From Meiothermus granaticius NBRC 107808 (GTDB lineage: Bacteria; Deinococcota; Deinococci; Deinococcales; Thermaceae), in contig NZ_QWLB01000025.1 of the NCBI RefSeq assembly GCF_003574355.1, positions 1-51,729 on the forward strand: 51,729 nt of DNA. Direction: 5' to 3'. Below are positions 6,655-17,016 of the stretch, piece after piece. The number at the start of each line of letters is the position of its first letter. The stretch's first letter is position 1. Both the position numbers and the translations under genes were made by a program. The notes under the pieces were generated by a model, which saw only the letters and a program-made list of their open reading frames with translations, was not told the DNA's origin and searched no databases.

Positions 6655-7954
6655 TGTGCAAGTTGGATCTGGTAGAATTCGCATCTGATCCAATAGTTCC
6701 GCGCCATAATTCTTCCTGTCTGGAGGTATTCGAAAGAATGGAGAAGCGCCCGTCTGGAATCAAACCGGAGTCGTGGCTCGTCTCGGCAGGCCGCGCTTCC
6801 GAGCCCGGCGCTCCGCTGAACGTACCGCCGATCCCCGCATCGAACTTCATCATCGGCAGGGAGCGCGAGTACTCGCGCGATGATGGAACTCCGACCTGGG
6901 AAGCACTCGAAGAAGTCGTCGGCGGGCTTGAGTCTGGTAAGGCCGTGGCGTTCGCATCTGGCATGGCCGCCATTGCCGCAGTATTTGATCAGTTGGCGGC
7001 GGGTGCCGTGGTGGTGCTACCCGATGATTGCTATCAAGGGGTTGTCGGCCTAGCCGCCGCGGGCGCTGAACGACAGCGTTGGTCCGTGCAGCGTGTGGCT
7101 GTGGACGATACCGCTGGCTGGATTCGGGCCTGCGGCGTCGCTGACCTGATTTGGCTTGAATCCCCCTCGAACCCACTGCTCACGGTAGCAGATCTGGAGG
7201 CGGTCTGCGCTGCACCCCGCAAGCCCGGAGCGATCGTCGCAGTGGACAACACCTTCGCCACACCGTTGAATCAGCAGCCGCTTGACTTCGGTGCCACGGT
7301 GTCTCTGCAATCGGCCACCAAGTTCATTGGCGGCCACTCCGACTTGTTAGCAGGTGTCGCCACGACGAAAGACGATGCCCTCTGGCACGCCCTCCGGAAG
7401 TCGCGCGAGTTGACCGGCGCGACACCAGGAACGCTCGAAGCCTTTCTTGCCGTCCGCGGCGCGAGAACTCTCGCGCTTCGCTTACAACGGGCCCAGCAAA
7501 CAGCCATGCTGCTTGCGGAGCGGCTTGAGGAGCACCCGCTGGTCACTCGTGTCCGGTATCCCGGCTTGCCCTCCCATCCGACGCACGCGATGGCCAAGCG
7601 TGTGCTCAAGGGCTTCGGAACCATCATTTCGTTCGATCTGCTTGGAGGGGCTGAGATTGCTGATAGGGTTTGTCGAAACGTCCGGCTCATCCGCCATGCC
7701 ACCAGTCTCGGCGCAGTAGAATCAACGATGGAGCGAAGAGCCGCGATCCCTGGGCAGGGCCACCTTCCACCTTCGCTCCTGCGACTCAGCGTCGGCATCG
7801 AGGATGCCGACGATCTCTGGGTCGATCTCGATTCGGCAATCCGCTCTGCCGCCCAGTGACTCTGTCACTTGTGCCCAGCCTAACACGCGGTTGCAGGCGA
7901 CTCGGCCTTCGCGGTCGCTCCGCTCCCGCTTGGCCGAGCGCCTGAACCGCCCCG
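6649..7954 (+). mobile_element. Integron gene cassette (one gene plus attC)
   Basis: The interval runs from the base after the attI crossover G to the crossover G of the attC R' core, 1306 bp. It holds one gene in the usual orientation (away from intI) followed 18 bp later by an attC. No CTCGAG hexamer occurs inside, although the surrounding chromosome averages several per kb, which supports a foreign origin. Confidence 0.8.
6738..7859 (+). CDS. Trans-sulfuration family PLP enzyme (cystathionine gamma-lyase/synthase-like), cassette-borne
   Basis: A 373-residue Cys/Met metabolism PLP-dependent enzyme. Visible features are the phosphate loop FASGMAA (about 72-78), WLESPSNPLL (about 139-148), the cofactor-binding Asp170 in VDNTFATP, and the Schiff-base Lys195 in SATKFIGGHSD. 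The C-terminal small domain ends with LPPSLLRLSVGIED. Members catalyse beta- or gamma-elimination or replacement on cystathionine, methionine or O-acyl-homoserine; which one is not decidable here. I start at the ATG at 6738 (GGAGG 11 nt upstream) rather than farther upstream. This is the sole cargo of the integron cassette, with codon and hexamer use unlike its neighbours. Metabolic cargo rather than resistance is typical of chromosomal integrons. Confidence 0.87.
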   Translation: MEKRPSGIKPESWLVSAGRASEPGAPLNVPPIPASNFIIGREREYSRDDGTPTWEALEEVVGGLESGKAVAFASGMAAIAAVFDQLAAGAVVVLPDDCYQGVVGLAAAGAERQRWSVQRVAVDDTAGWIRACGVADLIWLESPSNPLLTVADLEAVCAAPRKPGAIVAVDNTFATPLNQQPLDFGATVSLQSATKFIGGHSDLLAGVATTKDDALWHALRKSRELTGATPGTLEAFLAVRGARTLALRLQRAQQTAMLLAERLEEHPLVTRVRYPGLPSHPTHAMAKRVLKGFGTIISFDLLGGAEIADRVCRNVRLIRHATSLGAVESTMERRAAIPGQGHLPPSLLRLSVGIEDADDLWVDLDSAIRSAAQ

Positions 7955-7960
7955 TTAGAC
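7878..7960 (+). other. attC site (59-base element)
   Basis: R'' box GCCTAAC at 7878-7884 and R' box GTTAGAC at 7954-7960 bracket an imperfect inverted repeat. The arms pair GCGGTT (7887-7892) with AACCGC (7945-7950), CAGGCG (7894-7899) with CGCCTG (7939-7944), and CTCGGCC (7901-7907) with GGCCGAG (7932-7938). G7893 and A7900 are left unpaired on one arm, like the extrahelical bases that orient real attC sites. The terminal variable loop is 24 nt. Length 83 bp is within the known range. Confidence 0.9.
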
Positions 7961-7966
7961 CCCCCC

Positions 7967-8082
7967 AACCCGCCTGAGCTGCACCAAAAACGCGGTATGC
8001 CCGACCTGCTGAAACTTGGGGTGGGCGATGGGGGGGGCGCACGTCCCACTCGCGGTGCAGTACCTCTAGGGTGCGCTCGAGC
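7967..8082 (-). pseudogene. Duplicated 3' fragment of trmI
   Basis: 116 bp nearly identical to 11132-11246, the last part of intact trmI, in the same orientation. I count three substitutions and one extra G in a G-run. The extra G shifts the frame after the VRPP region, so it is not a functional end. It begins only 6 bp beyond the attC R' core. It marks one boundary of the katG segment. Confidence 0.9.
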
Positions 8083-10618
<2,536 letters not shown>

Positions 10619-10648
10619 CTGCCAATGTCCCACACCGCAAAAACCGCT

Positions 10649-10673
10649 GTGCCCTGCACGGCGTGCAGGGCAC
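10649..10673 (+). terminator. Hairpin after katG
   Basis: GTGCCCTGCA (10649-10658) pairs perfectly with TGCAGGGCAC (10664-10673) around a 5-nt loop. It begins 30 bp after the katG stop. There is no T-tract, so termination is probable but not certain. Confidence 0.5.
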
Positions 10674-10704
10674 GCACTCAACCCAACCGGCCGTAGCCAG
10701 CGCC

Positions 10705-11133
10705 ATGGCTGACTCCCACGCATTCGAACTCACCGTCCAGCGGGCTGCACTGCCTGGCCTTGCGGCGGCGATCAATGGGCGGCTGGCCCTCGAGACCCCA
10801 CCGGTCACCGCGGAGGGCCTTCTGGCCCTGGCCCAAGACCCAGATCCGAACCACCTGTGCCTCACCTTCCTCTTCGTGGCGGACAACGTTTTGTCCGCCT
10901 TGGCGGCTGAGCACCCAGATCTATGGGTCCCACCTGGCTCGGTTACGGTTGGCTATATCTTCGTCAGCGCAATGCTCCAGGGCGAGGCGATTGATCTCTG
11001 CTTCTTCTCCACCAGCCACAAGCTGGCCATGGTCATGCGGGAGTCCCCTCAGGTGCGGGCCTTCTTCCGCTCGCTTGGCGCGCAGGTTCAAGAGGTCGAT
11101 GAGTGGAACCAGAGCCGACCGCTTAGTCCCTAA
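10705..11133 (+). CDS. Hypothetical protein in the katG island
   Basis: A 142-residue soluble, mildly acidic protein that I do not recognise. It has a mixed helix/strand look, a hydrophobic core around [15 protein letters not shown] and [19 protein letters not shown], and no signal peptide or membrane segment. I take the ATG at 10705; an upstream in-frame ATG at 10663 lies in the katG hairpin. Its last 11 bp overlap the convergent trmI stop region, and its stop codon coincides with the edge of the trmI duplication. It could be a leftover of whatever moved katG here. Confidence that it is a real gene is moderate. Confidence 0.55.
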   Translation: MADSHAFELTVQRAALPGLAAAINGRLALETPPVTAEGLLALAQDPDPNHLCLTFLFVADNVLSALAAEHPDLWVPPGSVTVGYIFVSAMLQGEAIDLCFFSTSHKLAMVMRESPQVRAFFRSLGAQVQEVDEWNQSRPLSP

Positions 11134-11893
11134 CCCGCCTGAGCTGCACCAAAAACGCGGTATGCCCGACCTGCTGAAACTTGGGGTGGGCAATGGGGGG
11201 GCGCACATCCCACTCGCGGTGCAGCACCTCTAGGGTGCGCTCGAGCAGGTAGGGCAGCCGCTGGTCTTTGATCTGCTCGAGCAAGACGATCACCTGGGTC
11301 AGGTTGGGCAGGTAGCAGACCAAAAACCGATCGAGCTTGAGGGCCGGGGTCACCGCAGGCAGCACCGTCCAGGGCTCCATCAGATCGAGCGCCACGCCGT
11401 CGAAGGCCTCTGGGGGGAGCGGGGCCTGGGCCAGGTCGGCCCCCAGCCAAGTCACGTTGCCCCAGTCTTCAAACGCGCTTAGGTTGCGCTGGGCCCGGGC
11501 CTGGTGCTTGGGGCGGGTCTCGTAGCTCCACACCTGGCCCGCAGGCCCCACCGCCCGCGCCAGGTACAGGGTCAGGCCCCCGGAGCCCGAACCGGCTTCC
11601 AATACCCACATCCCCGGAGCCAGGTCCAGCAAAAAGGCCATGGTAGCCGCGTCCTTGGGGTAGGTGGGGGTGGCCTCACGGGGCATCTGGAGGAGGTAGT
11701 CCTCGAGGGTGGGCCGGTGCACGGTGAAGCGCTCGCCCTGTGGGGTGCTCACCGCGCCGCCCAAACCGGCCTCCAAGATGCGCTCGTGGGGGATCGAGCC
11801 ACGGTGCGAGTCAAAGCGGGCTGAGGGCTCGAGGCGAAAGAGGTAATTACGGCCCCGCCGGTCTTGCAGCAGCACCCAGTCCCCATATTGCAT
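11123..11893 (-). CDS. trmI: tRNA (adenine-58-N1) methyltransferase TrmI
   Basis: A 256-residue class I methyltransferase that makes m1A58 in the tRNA T-loop, a modification needed for growth at high temperature in Thermus. The SAM motif VLEAGSGSGGLTL is near residue 100, preceded by YPKDAA, and DLMEPW marks the catalytic region. The N-terminus from Met at 11893 lines up without a gap with the Thermus protein as I remember it. The upstream ATG at 11905 lies inside the -10 box TATGCT, so 11893 is the start of a leaderless mRNA. Its last 115 bp are duplicated at 7967-8082. Confidence 0.93.
   Translation of the reverse strand: MQYGDWVLLQDRRGRNYLFRLEPSARFDSHRGSIPHERILEAGLGGAVSTPQGERFTVHRPTLEDYLLQMPREATPTYPKDAATMAFLLDLAPGMWVLEAGSGSGGLTLYLARAVGPAGQVWSYETRPKHQARAQRNLSAFEDWGNVTWLGADLAQAPLPPEAFDGVALDLMEPWTVLPAVTPALKLDRFLVCYLPNLTQVIVLLEQIKDQRLPYLLERTLEVLHREWDVRPPIAHPKFQQVGHTAFLVQLRRVRD
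11132..11246 (-). repeat. Direct repeat, intact trmI copy
   Basis: 115 bp within the 3' end of trmI, matched by 7967-8082 with about four differences. The two copies flank about 3.05 kb containing katG and the orphan gene. Confidence 0.9.
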
Positions 11894-11900
11894 GGGGTCC

Positions 11901-11906
11901 AGCATA
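11901..11906 (-). promoter_or_regulatory. -10 box (TATGCT) of leaderless trmI
   Basis: Minus-strand TATGCT ends 7 nt before the ATG at 11893. It decides between two in-frame ATG codons. Confidence 0.7.
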
Positions 11907-11928
11907 CCCTTTTACCCATTCCAGGGGG

Positions 11929-12747
11929 TTAGTTGGTGGCTGCGCCTGCGTTGATGTTGCGGGGGAACACGGTGATGTTCAGGCCATTGGCCGAGGCCCC
12001 GTTAACCACCAGAGTTCTCCCCTGTACTTGCTTGAGGAAGCTCAGGTTGATGCCGACACTGGGGGCAGAGGCCCCGCCGGTAGTGGCCGGAACGGTAAAC
12101 AGAGGGGTACCCGGTTGAACATAGTCCACCAAAACGATCCCCCTTCTAGATCCGGTCAGGGGTTGTAGGGGCAGGTTGGTGGGGGTCACGCTGGGATCGG
12201 TGGTATCGGTTCCTCCGGCCAGGTTGGCCGCCAGAACTTGGCAGGTCTGGCCGGTGGAGAGGGATAAGGAGCTGTCTATGTTGGCCCGATACTCCATCAG
12301 CACCAGGGCATTGGTGTTTTGGGTGTCGGGCTCGAGCCGCTCGCTGGCCGAGGCGTTGCTTTGGTAGAAGGCCCGGGTCATGGCGAAGTAGGCAAAGAAG
12401 CGGTATTGGTTGCTTCCGGGCTCCGGGGGCAGGAGCATCGCCACGATGGGGTCAGCCCCCACCACCCAGTTGTATCCCGAGCCCCCGACGGTCTTTTGGG
12501 TCGTCCATCCACTGCTGGTCAGGGTGATGGTGCTGCCCTGGGGATAAACGTAGCAGGCCTCCTGTAGCCTCGAGCTGATCACCCGTACGGCCAACTGGCC
12601 CTCATTGATGAGGTTGTTGCGGGAGTTGAGGTTGGTGGTGGTGCTGAGGGTATTGGTGAAGATCTGCAGAAAGATCACCGAGAGCACCCCCAGTATTCCC
12701 AGGGCGACCAGAATCTCGAGGAGGGTAAAACCCGACTTATAGCGCAT
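11929..12747 (-). CDS. Type IV minor pilin, PilW-like
   Basis: A 272-residue prepilin. The class III signal GFTLLEILVALGILGVLSVIF (cleavage before F, Glu at +5) follows a 7-residue basic leader. The rest is a Ser/Thr/Asn-rich globular domain with two or three Cys. The size suits a PilW/GspJ-type minor pilin. It is the last gene of the pilin operon; AGGAGATC lies before its ATG. Such proteins prime type IV pili used by Thermus for natural transformation and twitching. Confidence 0.85.
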   Translation of the reverse strand: MRYKSGFTLLEILVALGILGVLSVIFLQIFTNTLSTTTNLNSRNNLINEGQLAVRVISSRLQEACYVYPQGSTITLTSSGWTTQKTVGGSGYNWVVGADPIVAMLLPPEPGSNQYRFFAYFAMTRAFYQSNASASERLEPDTQNTNALVLMEYRANIDSSLSLSTGQTCQVLAANLAGGTDTTDPSVTPTNLPLQPLTGSRRGIVLVDYVQPGTPLFTVPATTGGASAPSVGINLSFLKQVQGRTLVVNGASANGLNITVFPRNINAGAATN

Positions 12748-12763
12748 TTAGGGATCTCCTGAT

Positions 12764-13210
12764 CTAGGGGCTGGGGATGTCCAGGGTCAGCTGGGCCAAG
12801 ACTGGGCTGGCCATGTTCGCATTCTGGCGCACCGAGACCACCACCCGCTTGTATGTCGCATTGGTTATGGTGCCGGTGGTGCAGGACGCCCCTACGGCAA
12901 CGGTGGACAGATTGCCAATGGCCGTGGTGGTGTTGGTGATGGGGTTATAGCTGCTCACCCCCACCGAGACATTGCCCGGCAAAGTTCCGATGGCCGCTTG
13001 GGTACGCTGGTAGCAGTTTAGGTTTTGCCAGCTCCCCCGAATCCCCTCCATGATCTGCTGGGCTTGGGTGGTGGCATTGAGGGTGCGGTTGTTCTGCCCG
13101 GTGAGGCGAAACGAGGCCGCAATGGGCCCGAGCGTCAACACCATCAGCACCGCCAAAATGACCATGGAAACCAATACCTCAATGATGGTTAGCCCTCGAG
13201 ACCGCTTCAC
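12764..13210 (-). CDS. Type IV minor pilin, PilV/GspI-like
   Basis: A 148-residue prepilin with the signal GLTIIEVLVSMVILAVLMV after a 5-residue leader. The cleavage-site residue order (G/L, Glu+5) fits prepilin peptidase PilD. The GTG start overlaps the stop of the upstream pseudopilin by 4 bp (GTGA), showing translational coupling. The remainder has two Cys that may form a disulfide. Short length and position fit PilV/GspI. Confidence 0.85.
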   Translation of the reverse strand: MKRSRGLTIIEVLVSMVILAVLMVLTLGPIAASFRLTGQNNRTLNATTQAQQIMEGIRGSWQNLNCYQRTQAAIGTLPGNVSVGVSSYNPITNTTTAIGNLSTVAVGASCTTGTITNATYKRVVVSVRQNANMASPVLAQLTLDIPSP

Positions 13211-13638
13211 TGTACGATCACCTTACCCGTCACACCCACCACCCTAACCTGTATCGGCTGGGTTCCACTGGTACCGCTCACGGTAAACACCACGGGGTTG
13301 CTCTGGGTGTTCTCGGCATTGGGGGCCGAGTAGCGCACCTGGGTGTTGCCCCCGCCATCTATGCTGATCCCGGCTGGGAGGGTTCGGGTAGTGGTCTGCC
13401 CGTTGATGGTGAAGCTGTAAGAGGTTGCGCTGAGGAGATCCAGCTGGGTAGTGGTATTGCTCCGCCAGGCATTGCTGCGGATGTTTTGCAGGTCGGCGGC
13501 CAGCGAGACCGCCGCATCGCGCACCCGACTCTGCTGAAAGCCCTGCCGCACCGCATTGGCGGCAAAGGCCAGGACAATCCCCGCGATGGCCAGCACCACC
13601 AAGATCTCTAAGAGGGTAAAGCCTCGAGCTCTGCTCAC
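13207..13638 (-). CDS. GspH/FimT-type pseudopilin
   Basis: A 143-residue prepilin with signal GFTLLEILVVLAIAGIVLAF after a 6-residue leader (MSRARG). The region QSRVRDAAVSLAADLQNIRSNAW is typical of the GspH/FimT alpha-helical spine, and the C-terminal half is beta-rich. GTG start at 13638 lies 10 bp after the stop of the large ComZ-like gene with AGGAG upstream. FimT-type minor pilins can bind DNA in competent bacteria (known for some families); not shown here. Confidence 0.87.
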   Translation of the reverse strand: MSRARGFTLLEILVVLAIAGIVLAFAANAVRQGFQQSRVRDAAVSLAADLQNIRSNAWRSNTTTQLDLLSATSYSFTINGQTTTRTLPAGISIDGGGNTQVRYSAPNAENTQSNPVVFTVSGTSGTQPIQVRVVGVTGKVIVQ

Positions 13639-13648
13639 TCCTGCGCTC

Positions 13649-16600
13649 CTAAGGAACCTTGGTGGGCTGAATAAAGCTGGTGTTGAGGGTGACCTGATTG
13701 GGGTCGGTCACCTTGCTCACCCCGTTCTGATCCAGCTGAAGCACCCACTGGCCCTGGGTAAAGGTGGGGAAGAAGGGCGGGGTCAGCCGGCTGCCTTCGG
13801 TGCGAGGGTCGTAGGCGAAAGCCCGACCATAGCCGTTGACCACGGTACTGCCCTGCTGCTCACCAAACTGCCCGTAGTAGTTGCTGATGATCCCGCCTTG
13901 GAGGTTGAAGTTGCCCCTCGAGCCGGTGAAGCTGTCGTAATCAGCGTACACCCGCCCCGCTGAGCTCATGAGGATACCGTTGACCTCCAGGTTCTGCGGG
14001 AGGGGGTTGTTGGGGATGCGGATATCCGCGCTTTGGGAGTAGATCCCCAAGATGTTCTGCCCACTGGAGTTGGCCAGCATGGTGTCTACATCCTGGCAGG
14101 GGGCCGGGTTGATGGTGCTGCTGGCACCGCTGCCGTTGCGCGAGGGAGTACCTGAACAGGGGGGGTTCTCGTACTTGAGGTCTCCGGTGATGTTGATGCG
14201 CTGGGCCGCCGCAATGGTGAGCTTCTGGAAGCGGGCGATGGCCGGGGGGGCGGTGCGGGGATCTGTGGTGGGGATGGTGGCACCGTTCTTGTCCTTGAGG
14301 CCGCTGATGCGGGCTGGACCGGTGACGCCGTCAATGGCGTCAGGGTAGGTGCCCTCTTGCTTATCCACGTAGACGATGCCGTTAAAGTTGGGCTCGCTCT
14401 GCCAGCTGCTCCACTGGGTCTGGGCAGAGGTGGCGTTGGCCACGCCCTCGAGCCGATAGCGAGACACCGTGGTGCCGTCGGGGGCAATGCGGTACTGGAT
14501 GCGGATAATTCCCCGGTTGGCGTAGTTGGCATCCAAAACCTGACCCCCGGTGCAGTTCGGGGTGGGCACGTAGGTGGGCAGGGTTAGCATGGGAGTGGTA
14601 GCGGAGAGGAGCCAGGCCGGGCCCAGCGCAGCGGTGACAAAGGGACGAACCCACCGGCGGTCAATCATCTGCCCAGAGGAACCCACCCGGATGGTAAAGG
14701 TCTTGGTTGCGGTCAACCCCCCGCTTTTGGCGGTCACCGTGATGGTGTAGCTGCCCGTGGCCACCCCCGGGCCTACGCTGATGGGCAGCGAAAGGTTGCC
14801 GGTGCTTCCGGTTCCGGAAGGAGCGGTGAGCGTACTGATGACCATGCCGCTGGGCATGCCCGAGAAGGTAAAGGTGACGATATCGGGGGTGGTGAAGTTG
14901 GAGCGGTTCGCGCTCACCGTAGTGGTGACCACCACCGTCTGGCCCGAGCTGCTACGGATCGCATCGGGTGCGTTGGAGGCGCTGGTGCTGAGGCTGGGGG
15001 TAGGAGGGGTGGTGGTGCCTCCGGTCCCCCCGCCGGTGGCCATGGGGTTGATTTTCAGCGATTGGGTGGAGGTAAAGCCGTTGGCCGTCCCGCTCACCGG
15101 AACGGTGGTGGTGGCGGTGGGGTTGTTGCTCAGGGTAACGGTAAATGTGGAGGCGCTGCTGGTGGCACTGGGGCTGGTGGGGTCTGCCGAGAACCCGGAA
15201 ACGCTGTAGTTGTTGGGGGTGTACGAGCCAAAGCTGAGGTCAATGGCCCCCTGCCACGGCGAGGTCGGGCTGTTGTTGTAGGGGTTCGCGCTGGCATCCA
15301 CTAAGCCGGTGCGGCTGACATTGATTTTGACGGTTTGGGCTTTGTTCTGAATGCTGGTGCTATAGGTGATGGAGGTGGGGCTGAGCGAGATGCTAAAGGG
15401 GTTTACGCACCTTCCATAGGAGAAGTAATCGCGGGTGAACTCGATCATCTGGTACTGGCTGTTTTGCTTCCAGCGGTTGTTGGCCGCGTCCCAATCGCTG
15501 GACGAGAACCCGGTCCCGTTGGCGTCCTTGGCCGCCCAAAGGGTCATGCCGTTGAGGTTTCCGGCCACCCCAGCGGTAGGAGCGGTGGGCAGCTCGGATG
15601 CGTCCACGTAAATGCCCTTGCTGTTGTTGACGATGTTCTGGGCAGCGTTTTTCTGGGTGGCATCGGTGGAAGGGGGCAGCGGAATGAAATCGGCGGAGTA
15701 GTTGACGTCTTTATCCTTATTGTTGCCGTTGGAGCAGCCCGTGGTGCCGGCTTTGGGGGCAAAGATGGGGGTAGCCGTAGGGGCCACCAAGCAGGGATCC
15801 CGGGGGCTGGAATCCGTGCCCACAAAAGCCCCTGGGGTGGCGCTGGTGCAGGTTTCTATGGTGCTGGTCACACCGCCTGCGGTGACGGTTTTGGTGCCTC
15901 GAGCCACACACCCCGCACTGGTGACGGTTTTGCCAAAGAGCGGGGACTGACCCGCGGAGAAGCTGTAGTACTCGTTGGTGTGAATCGGGCCATCGTAGAC
16001 CGCGTTGTCCCCCAAAAACACCCGGCTACCGCTGACGCTGGTGAGCTGGCGGTTGGTAAACTGGGCAAAGGCCGAGAAATTGGGCGGGCTCAGCTTGAGC
16101 TGGAAGGGCCCTCCTAGGCCGCGCTGGAGGGTGCGGGTGGCCACCACCGTGGGGTTGGCCCCGGTGGTGACCAGCTCCCCGGTCGAGGTGGCGTTGGCCG
16201 GTCGGAACTCGAAGGTCAGTACGTAGGTCGAGCCGGAGGCCTGCCCCAAAACGTCCACGGCCTGGAGCCCGGCGCTCAGACGGTATTGTTCCTGAGAATT
16301 GGTGGAGCTCGAGGTCACCACCGGTGGGCGCTGAATCTGCCCCGCAAAAACCCGGGTCCAGAACTCCGCAGGGGTACCGGTAATGGGCTCGTTGGGATTG
16401 GCCGTGTTCCACGCCGAGTAGGCACTTTGGGGAATGAGCGAGGTGAAGAGGGTCCAGCGGCTGGCGTCTGAACCGGGGCTGGCCGTGCACATCACGTTGG
16501 TGGTGGTCAAGGCAGTGTTGAGGCTGCCAAAGGGAACCCCGCAGAAGTTCGCTGCGTAACCGAGAAGGGTGTTGGTGTCCAGTGAGGAGACGTCCATTCG

Positions 16601-16822
16601 GTTGACCAGGTAGGTTACCTGGCGCATCAGGGTTCTGGTCTCCCCTTCGGCACGGGTGATCCCCGACTCCGCCGCGTACTGGGCCCGCACGGTCTGCTGC
16701 TGTTCGGTGGTGAGCTTCCTCGAGCCCACCGTGAGGGTGCTGGTAATGGACAGCAGCACCACAAACAAGACGGCGGCAGCAATCAGAACCACCACCAGAG
16801 CGATTCCTTGGGTTCGTTTCAC
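13649..16822 (-). CDS. ComZ/PilX-like giant minor pilin with DUF4900-type and Ig-like domains
   Basis: A 1057-residue protein. N-terminal GIALVVVLIAAAVLFVVLL (about 6-24) is a PilX-type anchor, followed by an amphipathic helix with GSRKL and AAESGITRAEGE. A DUF4900-like beta-rich region includes GPIHTNEYYSF (about 285) and resumes after residue 750 with GDLKYENPP, LEVNGILMSS and GNFNLQGG. Between them lie about 240 residues that look like two Ig-like sandwiches (ISLSPTSITYS and a TVSANRSNFTTPDIVTF block) joined by a Gly/Thr/Pro linker. In Thermus, ComZ is a large pilin-like DNA-uptake protein beside pilA genes. GTG at 16822 is chosen because GGAGGAG lies upstream. First gene of the operon. 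Confidence 0.8.
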   Translation of the reverse strand: MKRTQGIALVVVLIAAAVLFVVLLSITSTLTVGSRKLTTEQQQTVRAQYAAESGITRAEGETRTLMRQVTYLVNRMDVSSLDTNTLLGYAANFCGVPFGSLNTALTTTNVMCTASPGSDASRWTLFTSLIPQSAYSAWNTANPNEPITGTPAEFWTRVFAGQIQRPPVVTSSSTNSQEQYRLSAGLQAVDVLGQASGSTYVLTFEFRPANATSTGELVTTGANPTVVATRTLQRGLGGPFQLKLSPPNFSAFAQFTNRQLTSVSGSRVFLGDNAVYDGPIHTNEYYSFSAGQSPLFGKTVTSAGCVARGTKTVTAGGVTSTIETCTSATPGAFVGTDSSPRDPCLVAPTATPIFAPKAGTTGCSNGNNKDKDVNYSADFIPLPPSTDATQKNAAQNIVNNSKGIYVDASELPTAPTAGVAGNLNGMTLWAAKDANGTGFSSSDWDAANNRWKQNSQYQMIEFTRDYFSYGRCVNPFSISLSPTSITYSTSIQNKAQTVKINVSRTGLVDASANPYNNSPTSPWQGAIDLSFGSYTPNNYSVSGFSADPTSPSATSSASTFTVTLSNNPTATTTVPVSGTANGFTSTQSLKINPMATGGGTGGTTTPPTPSLSTSASNAPDAIRSSSGQTVVVTTTVSANRSNFTTPDIVTFTFSGMPSGMVISTLTAPSGTGSTGNLSLPISVGPGVATGSYTITVTAKSGGLTATKTFTIRVGSSGQMIDRRWVRPFVTAALGPAWLLSATTPMLTLPTYVPTPNCTGGQVLDANYANRGIIRIQYRIAPDGTTVSRYRLEGVANATSAQTQWSSWQSEPNFNGIVYVDKQEGTYPDAIDGVTGPARISGLKDKNGATIPTTDPRTAPPAIARFQKLTIAAAQRINITGDLKYENPPCSGTPSRNGSGASSTINPAPCQDVDTMLANSSGQNILGIYSQSADIRIPNNPLPQNLEVNGILMSSAGRVYADYDSFTGSRGNFNLQGGIISNYYGQFGEQQGSTVVNGYGRAFAYDPRTEGSRLTPPFFPTFTQGQWVLQLDQNGVSKVTDPNQVTLNTSFIQPTKVP

Positions 16823-17016
16823 AACAGCTCCTCCACATGCGGCCAGCGATCGGCAGCCTTGCTCCTGCTGGGATCTGGGTTGGGCCAACCACCAAAACTC
16901 ACGCGCTTCATCTCCCTTTCACCTCAGTCTGCCTTTCAGCTTAGGAGCATCGTCCCCCAATTGTTACCCCCATCTGGGGGGATGGAGCGTGCAAATGACC
17001 GCTCGAGGTCCAAGCT

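Noticed and set aside
14355..14364. Further DnaA box in the ComZ-like gene
   Set aside because: TTATCCACG is a single 8/9 match in coding sequence without partners.
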